Below are positions 21,813 to 27,336 of a stretch of 27,336 nucleotides of DNA, one piece after another; position 1 is the stretch's first letter; each line of letters opens with the position of its first letter. The DNA comes from Bacilli bacterium (GTDB taxonomy: Bacteria; Bacillota_I; Bacilli_A; RFN20; CAG-631): contig CAAEBM010000012.1 in the NCBI GenBank assembly GCA_900754115.1, positions 1 to 27,336 on the forward strand. The letters run 5' to 3'. The notes beneath the pieces were generated by a model, which searched no databases, was not told where the DNA came from, and was given only the letters and a program-made list of their open reading frames with translations. The position numbers and the translations under genes are program-made.

Positions 21813-23002
21813 TAAGCCAAGATGCTTTTTAAAAAGTCACCAAATATTTCTTTATAAGTTAACAATTCCACATCTTCTTTGATAATCAAATCAAATGTGT
21901 ACACATCCTCTCCTACTTGTACCACTAATTGACCAATTACACTGTCTTTTTTTAAAGGAGCTTTCAAGGAATCTTTTAATTGAATGTGTTGTTGAATCTC
22001 TACATTTTCTTTTTCTTTATCTAAAATGACTTGAATATCTTGAGGCGTGTAGACATCTACTTTTGGTTGTTTCGCTTTTTTAATTTCAATAGTGGAAACT
22101 TTATCATTTGCTTGATATAAACTTTTTGCTTCTAATTTGCTAAAACCATAATCTAATAGCGTTTTAGTCATCTCATTTCGATTCGCACTGGAATCAGCTT
22201 TCATAATGACACTAATTAAGCGAACATTATTTCTTTTAGCTGTAGCCGTTAAGCAAAATCCTGATTGAGACGTATAACCCGTTTTTAACCCATCCATTCC
22301 TTCATAAAAACGAATTAATTTATTGGTGTTAACTAACCAAAAGGGTTGATCGGTATTTTCTCGAATATAGCCATCATACATGCTAGTATAAGGAAGAATC
22401 AAGTCTGGATACTTCAATAAATTTTGTCCAATAATTGCCATATCTTTAGCACAGGTATAATGATTGTCATCATCAAAACCAGTTACGTTTACAAAGTTGG
22501 TATTTTCTAAATTTAAGGCTTTTGCTTTTTCATTCATCATTTCTACAAATCGTTCATTGGTCGTAGCCACAAATTCACCTAATGCATACATCGCATCATT
22601 GGCACTGCTAATACATACACTTTTTAATAAATCGTGAACACTCATTTGTTCATTTACTTCTAAAAAGACTTGAGAACCACCCATGGCAGCTGCATTTGCA
22701 CTTACTGTTACGATATCTTCAAGACTAATCTTTTTTTGATCGATTTGTTCGCAAATTAAAAGTAATCCCATCATTTTAGTCATACTAGCTGGTTTTAATT
22801 TTTCTGTTTCATTTTGAGCATATAAAACTTTTCCTGTTTTTTCTTCAATTAAATAACTAGCACCACAATCTAAATTTAAATCAATGGCTTGTACAGGCAT
22901 GATTTTTTGTGAAACAGCATTTCCTTTTTCATATTGAATACATAAAATTCCAACTACTAAAAGTAACACACACATAAAAGGATAGACAATTTTTTTAAAC
23001 AT
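21812..23002 (-). CDS. dacF: D-alanyl-D-alanine carboxypeptidase (DacF type)
   Basis: A 396-residue penicillin-binding protein of the PBP5 family that trims the terminal D-Ala from peptidoglycan peptides. An N-terminal export segment (about 5-25) is followed by the active-site triad of motifs: S73-M-T-K76 (PASMTK), S133-A-N135 (SSAND) and K240-T-G242 (GLKTGYT). A C-terminal beta domain ends in an amphipathic helix (YKEIFGDFLKSIL) suited to membrane association. ATG 23002 is six bases after SD GAGGTG; a GTG three codons earlier overlaps it. Its place just before spoIIAA matches Bacillus dacF. Confidence 0.92.
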   Translation of the reverse strand: MFKKIVYPFMCVLLLVVGILCIQYEKGNAVSQKIMPVQAIDLNLDCGASYLIEEKTGKVLYAQNETEKLKPASMTKMMGLLLICEQIDQKKISLEDIVTVSANAAAMGGSQVFLEVNEQMSVHDLLKSVCISSANDAMYALGEFVATTNERFVEMMNEKAKALNLENTNFVNVTGFDDDNHYTCAKDMAIIGQNLLKYPDLILPYTSMYDGYIRENTDQPFWLVNTNKLIRFYEGMDGLKTGYTSQSGFCLTATAKRNNVRLISVIMKADSSANRNEMTKTLLDYGFSKLEAKSLYQANDKVSTIEIKKAKQPKVDVYTPQDIQVILDKEKENVEIQQHIQLKDSLKAPLKKDSVIGQLVVQVGEDVYTFDLIIKEDVELLTYKEIFGDFLKSILA

Positions 23003-23049
23003 ATTGGACACCTCATTTATTATGTATGCTAAAAAAAGATAAAATATGT

Positions 23050-23080
23050 AAAAAAAATTGAGCTGGAGCGGCTCAATTTT
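23050..23080. terminator. pdp terminator
   Basis: Stem AAAATTGAGC/GCTCAATTTT with a 7-base loop (23054-23080) and a T run on the minus strand. The pdp stop codon lies inside the stem. Confidence 0.88.
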
Positions 23081-24335
23081 CTATAACAAATGCATTTTTC
23101 ACTAAATGAATGATTTCATCGGTAATGGGCTTATCTGAATATAAAACAGCTAATGGTTCTCCAACACAAATAGTATCCTTTGTCTTGACTTTTAAAACGA
23201 TTCCAGCACTCATATCAATGACATCTTCTTTTGATTGTCTCCCACCACCAAGTAACATGGCTGCATGTCCAATTTGTAAGGCTTTAACTTTTTTGATTGT
23301 CCCTTGATGGGTTGATACTAATTGATAAGAATGCGCTGCTTGTTTAAAATACAAATAGTCTTCTATACAACGCACATCGCCCCCTTGGGCTGCAACAAAT
23401 TCTTTAAATTTATTTAATGCTGCTTGATTTTCTAATTGCTTTGTTGCATATTCAAGCGCCTTATCATATTGTGTAAACCGTTTTGCGGCAACTAAAAAAT
23501 CAGCGCATATGTGAAGGCAAAGGTTTCTTAAATCTTGAGGTCCTTTTCCCTTAAGGGTTTCAATGGCTTCTATGACTTCTAAATTATTTCCAATCGCATA
23601 GCCTAAAGGTTCATTCATATCTGAAATGACCGCTTTGACTTCTTTGTTCAAGTTTTTGCCAACTTGAATCATCAATTGTGCCAATGCTTTGGCATCTTTT
23701 TTTGTTTTCATAAATGCGCCATCGCCATATTTTACATCTAATTCAATGATTTGTGCACCACTAGCAATTTTTTTAGAAATAATAGATGAGGCAATTAAAG
23801 GCATAGAATCCACAGTTCCGGTAACATCTCGCAAAGCATATAACTTTTTATCAGCTGGAACTAATTCATCGGTTTGTCCAATTACAGCAACATGAATTTG
23901 ATTGACTTGTTTAAAAAATTGTTGCGATGTTAAAGCTGTATTAAACCCAGGAATTGATTCTAGTTTATCAATCGTTCCACCGGTATGTCCAAGACCTCTT
24001 CCTGACATTTTTGCCATGACTAGTCCACAAGACGCGACAAGAGGAGCTAATACAAGCGTTGTTTTATCGCCAACGCCACCTGTTGAATGTTTGTCAACCG
24101 TCACTCCTTGAATAGAAGATAAATCATTGACTTTTCCACTCTCTAACATGGCTTTTGTTAAAGCAGTCGTTTCTTTTAACGTCATTCCATTTAATAAAAT
24201 TGCCATTAACAAAGAAGACACTTGATAATCAGGAATTTGGTTTTGTGTATACCCTTGAACAAAATAATCAATTTCTTTTGATGATAATTCTTTCTTTTTT
24301 GCCTTTTTGATAATGATATCAATCATGTTCATCAT
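23073..24335 (-). CDS. pdp: Pyrimidine-nucleoside phosphorylase
   Basis: A 420-residue enzyme that splits uridine, thymidine or deoxyuridine with phosphate into base and (deoxy)ribose 1-phosphate. The N-terminal helical domain is followed by the phosphate-binding signature VDKHSTGGVGDKTTL, the family motif KMSGRGLGHTGGTIDKLES, and substrate residues in the SGAQIIELDVKYGDGAFMK region. The C-terminal domain starts near 340. Length and motifs fit Pdp/DeoA. The start overlaps the plsC end, with SD AGGAG seven bases upstream. Last gene of thyA-dfrA-plsC-pdp. Confidence 0.95.
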   Translation of the reverse strand: MMNMIDIIIKKAKKKELSSKEIDYFVQGYTQNQIPDYQVSSLLMAILLNGMTLKETTALTKAMLESGKVNDLSSIQGVTVDKHSTGGVGDKTTLVLAPLVASCGLVMAKMSGRGLGHTGGTIDKLESIPGFNTALTSQQFFKQVNQIHVAVIGQTDELVPADKKLYALRDVTGTVDSMPLIASSIISKKIASGAQIIELDVKYGDGAFMKTKKDAKALAQLMIQVGKNLNKEVKAVISDMNEPLGYAIGNNLEVIEAIETLKGKGPQDLRNLCLHICADFLVAAKRFTQYDKALEYATKQLENQAALNKFKEFVAAQGGDVRCIEDYLYFKQAAHSYQLVSTHQGTIKKVKALQIGHAAMLLGGGRQSKEDVIDMSAGIVLKVKTKDTICVGEPLAVLYSDKPITDEIIHLVKNAFVIEN

Positions 24336-25053
24336 CTTGATTCTCCTCTCTTATCTTTGCTAGTTCTTGTTTTAAAATTTCTTGTGCATAAGTTGTAAAA
24401 TCTTGTTTATGCTCTAAAAAAGTTTCATATGAAATGGGCTTACAAACTCGTGCTTTGACATGAAATGGACGATAAGCACGTTTCTTTAAAGATAGTGTTG
24501 TCTTATCTAAAGCCACAATTACTACTTCAACTTTGGCCATTTGGACTAAATTGGTTAGGGCACTTTTAAATTCTAATACTTCTCCTGTTTTGCTTCTTGT
24601 TCCTTCTGGAAACAATAACACATCGTCACCATTTTGGGCAGCAATTGCTGCTTCTTTTAATACTTTTAAAGACTGACGAACATCATTTCGATCGATAAAA
24701 AAGCAATCAAGAGATTTCGCAGCATTTCCCAAAGCAAAAACGTTTTGATTTTCAATTTTTGAAATAAAACGAATTGGTTTTTTTGACAATTCAATCATCG
24801 TACAAATATCATCCATACTTTGGTGATTGGTAATATAAATTCTTCCTCCATGAGGTTGCTCAATAATTTCTTTTTGCACACAATCAATGGATTTTTTTTC
24901 TGCTTTTGATAATTTTTTTATAAAATTTCGAACGGTATGGTAACGAAATTCTAATGAATATTTTTCTTTGTGTTTGGCATGCTTTTTTAACTTGGGAAGT
25001 AAAAAAAGGAAAGGAAACATCAATTTACAAATCATGCAAAACCATTTAAACAT
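24319..25053 (-). CDS. plsC: 1-acyl-sn-glycerol-3-phosphate acyltransferase
   Basis: A 244-residue membrane-associated acyltransferase that converts lysophosphatidic acid to phosphatidic acid. It has a hydrophobic N-terminus (about 1-20), the catalytic NHx4D box TNHQSMDD (His77, Asp82), the glycerol-phosphate motif LLFPEGTRSKTGE (146-158), and a basic C-terminal half. It lies 10 bases below dfrA and overlaps pdp by 17 bases, so it is part of the thyA operon. Assignment to PlsC rather than another member of the superfamily is by motif only. Confidence 0.9.
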   Translation of the reverse strand: MFKWFCMICKLMFPFLFLLPKLKKHAKHKEKYSLEFRYHTVRNFIKKLSKAEKKSIDCVQKEIIEQPHGGRIYITNHQSMDDICTMIELSKKPIRFISKIENQNVFALGNAAKSLDCFFIDRNDVRQSLKVLKEAAIAAQNGDDVLLFPEGTRSKTGEVLEFKSALTNLVQMAKVEVVIVALDKTTLSLKKRAYRPFHVKARVCKPISYETFLEHKQDFTTYAQEILKQELAKIREENQDDEHD

Positions 25054-25063
25054 CTTTTTTCAC

Positions 25064-25534
25064 CTACAATCGTTGATACGTTTTTATGATAAATTCTTCT
25101 CTTTCTTCTTTAAAAATCAACTCAAACTGATCTTCAAAATCTGGAAAGTAAGTATCCCCCTGATATTCTTTTTTTACTTCAGAAATAATTAATTTATCAG
25201 CATAGGGTAAAGCTAAACGATAAATCATCGCTCCCCCGCAAACGACTAATTCTTGCTTTGAGTTTTTATATTGATTTAAAACTTCAAACAAATCATTTGT
25301 GATGCTCACATCTTCATGTTGAATTTGTAAGTCTTCATCATTGACAGCAATAATTGTTTTTCGCATGGGCAAAGGCTTTCCAATGGAAAAATAAGTATTT
25401 TTCCCCATTAAAATCGTTTTATTTATTGTATAACTTTTAAAATGCTGAAAATCTTCTTTAATGTGCCAGGGAATTTTATTTTGATAACCAATTACTTTAT
25501 TTTTTTTGCTATACGCAACAATCATGCTAATCAT
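25064..25534 (-). CDS. dfrA: Dihydrofolate reductase
   Basis: A 156-residue enzyme reducing dihydrofolate to tetrahydrofolate with NADPH. The typical N-terminus MISMIVAYSKKNKVIG is followed by NKIPWHIKEDFQHFK, where Asp28 is the expected catalytic acid. ILMGKNTYFSIGKPLPMRK forms an NADPH-binding segment, and VCGGAMIY the conserved GG motif. It overlaps the thyA stop as ATGA. The pairing restores folate consumed by ThyA. Confidence 0.95.
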   Translation of the reverse strand: MISMIVAYSKKNKVIGYQNKIPWHIKEDFQHFKSYTINKTILMGKNTYFSIGKPLPMRKTIIAVNDEDLQIQHEDVSITNDLFEVLNQYKNSKQELVVCGGAMIYRLALPYADKLIISEVKKEYQGDTYFPDFEDQFELIFKEEREEFIIKTYQRL

Positions 25535-26400
25535 ACGGCAATCTTTCCTTTAATCACTGGCCATGGATCATAATCTTCTAATGCAAAATCTTCAAATCGG
25601 AATTCAGTAACGGAAGAAACATCACGCAAGATTTTTAAAGTAGGCAATTTTTTACAACTTCTTGTCAATTGTTCTTTAATTTGTTCAATGTGGTTCACAT
25701 AAATATGCGCATCTCCTAAAGTGTGTACAAATTCACCAAGTTGATATCCACATACTTTTGCTAACATCATCGTTAATAAAGAATAACTTGCAATATTAAA
25801 TGGAACGCCCAAAAAGACATCCGCACTGCGTTGATAAAGTTGACAAGATAAGCGGTTATCTGCACTGACATAGAATTGTATAAACGCATGACAAGGAGGT
25901 AAAGCCATCTCTTTAATTTGAGCTGGATTCCAAGCACAAATGATATGACGACGACTAAACTTATTTTCTTTTAATTGTTTTTCTAATTCTTTTAATTGAT
26001 CTACACCAAAAAAATCACGCCATTGTTTGCCATAAACCGGACCTAAATCTCCATGTTTTGCTGCAAATGCTTCATCGTTTTTTATTTTTTCAACGAATTC
26101 TTCTAATGTTTCATTGTGATAATCATTAGATTGTTTAAACTTTTCATAGGGCCAGTCATTCCAAATTTTTACATTTTGTAAGACTAAGGGACGAATATTC
26201 GTTTCTCCACTGATAAACCATAATAATTCTGCTAAAATTCCTTTAAAAAACACTTTTTTTGTCGTCAATAAAGGAAAACCTTGATTTAAGTCGTATCGAG
26301 ATTGATAGCCAAAATAAGAAATCGTTCCCGTATTAGTACGGTCGGGTTTAAATTGTCCTTTTTCTAAAATATCTCTACATAATTGCTTATATTGTTCCAT
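25531..26400 (-). CDS. thyA: Thymidylate synthase
   Basis: A 289-residue enzyme making dTMP from dUMP with methylene-tetrahydrofolate. Visible are the phosphate-binding RTNTGTISYF, GDLGPVYGKQWRDF (117-130), the nucleophile Cys170 in ALPPCHAFIQF, QRSADVFLGVPFNIASY and HIYVNHIEQI, with a C-terminal KGKIAV. First gene of thyA-dfrA-plsC-pdp. SD GAGGT precedes the start. Confidence 0.98.
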   Translation of the reverse strand: MEQYKQLCRDILEKGQFKPDRTNTGTISYFGYQSRYDLNQGFPLLTTKKVFFKGILAELLWFISGETNIRPLVLQNVKIWNDWPYEKFKQSNDYHNETLEEFVEKIKNDEAFAAKHGDLGPVYGKQWRDFFGVDQLKELEKQLKENKFSRRHIICAWNPAQIKEMALPPCHAFIQFYVSADNRLSCQLYQRSADVFLGVPFNIASYSLLTMMLAKVCGYQLGEFVHTLGDAHIYVNHIEQIKEQLTRSCKKLPTLKILRDVSSVTEFRFEDFALEDYDPWPVIKGKIAV

Positions 26401-26427
26401 ATTTTTACCTCGCTATTAATTATTATG

Positions 26428-26436
26428 ATTATAACA
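26428..26436 (-). promoter_or_regulatory. Extended -10 of the thyA operon promoter
   Basis: TGTTATAAT on the minus strand (TATAAT at 26428-26433) carries the TGn extension. The 17-base upstream hexamer TTCATT is a poor -35. Confidence 0.6.
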
Positions 26437-26506
26437 TAAATAAAAAGGTTAATGAATATTATTTTCCTTTCTTCTTTGAATTTTATATTCTATTATTTTA
26501 AGTAAG

Positions 26507-26531
26507 AAAAAAGGAAAACTTTGGTTTTCCT
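26507..26531 (-). terminator. Terminator of the SSB-like gene
   Basis: Stem AGGAAAAC/GTTTTCCT, 4-base loop, then TTTTTC on the minus strand, 21 bases after the stop. The rest of the 26401-26552 gap holds the thyA promoter. Confidence 0.82.
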
Positions 26532-26552
26532 AGCATCTAAACTTTTTTTATT

Positions 26553-26858
26553 TTATTTCAATTGCATATTATTGCTTTTTCCTAAAAAAGATATTTTTTC
26601 AGCCACAACATAAGTTTCCTCTTTATCTTTTTCTAATCTCCCTTTTACGCCTAAAATAATATCGGGTTGCATCGTTTGAATGGAAGAAAGATCATGGTAG
26701 CACCCCTTCCACAGTTTTACTTTATATGTCTCGTAATCGACACTGCCATCTGCATTTTTGATGGTCTTTTCTAATTTTAAATCGACAAAATAATTCTCTT
26801 TTTGTTTATCATAATACGCTTTTTCAACTACACCAATTAAAACTACAACATTTGTCAT
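26553..26858 (-). CDS. SSB-like OB-fold protein
   Basis: A 101-residue protein starting MTNVVVLIGVVEKAYYD, the opening strand pattern of single-stranded DNA-binding OB folds. Further strands are YFVDLKLEK, YKVKLWKGC, PDIILGVKGRLE and TYVVAEKISFLG. It lacks the long flexible linker and acidic DDxxF tip by which housekeeping SSB recruits partners, ending in SNNMQLK. ATG 26858 follows SD GGTGAT; the frame opens four codons earlier. It forms a single-gene unit with its own terminator and lies downstream of acpS. A PriB-like or accessory SSB is possible; the main SSB is presumably elsewhere. Confidence 0.65.
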   Translation of the reverse strand: MTNVVVLIGVVEKAYYDKQKENYFVDLKLEKTIKNADGSVDYETYKVKLWKGCYHDLSSIQTMQPDIILGVKGRLEKDKEETYVVAEKISFLGKSNNMQLK

Positions 26859-26926
26859 TTTTATCACCATAGTTAATTTATCACTTTTATAAAAAAAATA
26901 AAAATGGTAATTTTAACCTAAAGTAT

Positions 26927-26951
26927 CAAAAAAAGTCCAAAAGGACTTTTT
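26927..26951 (-). terminator. acpS terminator
   Basis: Stem AAAAAGTCC/GGACTTTTT with loop TTTT and further Ts on the minus strand, starting at the acpS stop. The remaining gap up to the SSB-like gene shows only AT-rich sequence. Confidence 0.88.
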
Positions 26952-27282
26952 AATAAACGACAACAATTGCAACGGCTACACCTGCATCATGGGTAATGGA
27001 CAAAAAGCAAGATTGGTTATCTTTAAAGGTTGGATTGCCAAATTGGTCTTTTACAACTTGCAATTCTGTTAAAGAAATTCCATTATAAATCCCTACACCT
27101 ACGGCTTTTAAGAAAGCTTCTTTAGCAGCCAACCGACCACCTAAAAACTCCATAGCACGCGTTTTGTTTGAATCTAAATACCCTTTAAATTCTAACATTT
27201 CTTTTTTTGATAATATTTTATCTGCAACTTTTTCTGAAAGACGACTGATATCGACAATATCAATTCCGATTCCCTTCATCAT
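26950..27282 (-). CDS. acpS: Holo-[acyl-carrier-protein] synthase
   Basis: A 110-residue enzyme that transfers 4'-phosphopantetheine from CoA to apo-ACP, needed for fatty acid synthesis. The magnesium-binding Asp8 lies in GIGIDIVDISRL and Glu55 in GRLAAKEAFLKA; the C-terminal SITHDAGVAVAIVV is also typical. Two adjacent ATGs (27282 and 27279) are possible; SD GGGGAG is seven bases from the first. The start overlaps the stop of the upstream gene as ATGA, so the two are coupled. Confidence 0.95.
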   Translation of the reverse strand: MMKGIGIDIVDISRLSEKVADKILSKKEMLEFKGYLDSNKTRAMEFLGGRLAAKEAFLKAVGVGIYNGISLTELQVVKDQFGNPTFKDNQSCFLSITHDAGVAVAIVVVY

Positions 27283-27336
27283 TTTGCATCTCCCCTTTCA
27301 ATGACGATACATGTCGGTGCTTCACAAATCTGTAAA
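27279..27336 (-). CDS. C-terminal tip of an unidentified upstream gene
   Basis: A minus-strand frame enters from the right edge, reads LQICEAPTCIVIERGDAK and stops at TGA 27279-27281, overlapping the acpS ATG. The SD of acpS lies inside it, and the ATGA junction is typical of this window's operons. Too short to identify. Confidence 0.5.
   Translation of the reverse strand, partial: LQICEAPTCIVIERGDAK

Noticed and set aside
1..27336. Prophage, insertion sequence, CRISPR array or tRNA genes
   Set aside because: No transposase, integrase, phage structural gene, regularly spaced repeats or tRNA-like cloverleaf was seen on either strand.

Overview
The window looks like a chromosomal segment of a low-GC, endospore-forming Firmicute of the Bacilli/Erysipelotrichia type. 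This rests on very AT-rich sequence, Shine-Dalgarno (SD) sites of the AGGAGG/GGTGAT kind, a T-box leader on pheST, RNase HIII, the spoIIA and spoVA sporulation operons in their Bacillus-like order, and TGA used as stop with TGG for Trp (standard code, so not a Mycoplasma). Nearly everything is on the minus strand, so the story reads from high to low coordinates. The genus cannot be fixed from the sequence.

From the right edge: the 3' tip of an unknown gene overlaps acpS, followed by a small SSB-like OB-fold gene. Then comes a thyA-dfrA-plsC-pdp operon (thymidylate and folate, phospholipid acylation, pyrimidine nucleoside breakdown). The sporulation block follows: dacF, spoIIAA-spoIIAB-sigF, an inserted gene for a membrane-anchored AAA+ ATPase, and spoVAC-AD-AE-AF. 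These genes control forespore-specific transcription (SpoIIAA/SpoIIAB/sigma F) and move dipicolinic acid across spore membranes (SpoVA). Next are a Gfo/Idh/MocA oxidoreductase, a plus-strand pair (unknown 116-residue protein plus rnhC), and an rsmE-mtaB-deoC-murI operon convergent with a lone GNAT acetyltransferase. Then come T-box-controlled pheST and rpmF with a perfect consensus promoter.

The left 4.3 kb is accessory in character: an HTH/ankyrin-like protein with a small membrane partner, a decayed short gene, and an operon of two exported surface proteins, the second running off the left edge. These two share an N-terminal G-h-G-x-x-x-W-Q-h-G signature.

The most unusual part is the AAA+ gene between sigF and spoVAC. 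It encodes an apparent lipoprotein signal, an external domain, three membrane helices, two SAP-like domains and an FtsH/VCP-type ATPase domain with no protease. It is bracketed by a 28-base perfect direct repeat that also supplies the terminators of sigF and of the ATPase gene. Its promoter (TTGACA and TATAAT) contains a run of eight Gs in the spacer, which predicts on/off switching by slippage. A second run of nine Gs, followed by the same TAATA, lies in the leader of the surface-protein operon, just before an attenuator-like hairpin. Together these suggest a phase-variable cell-envelope programme, partly embedded in the sporulation cluster.
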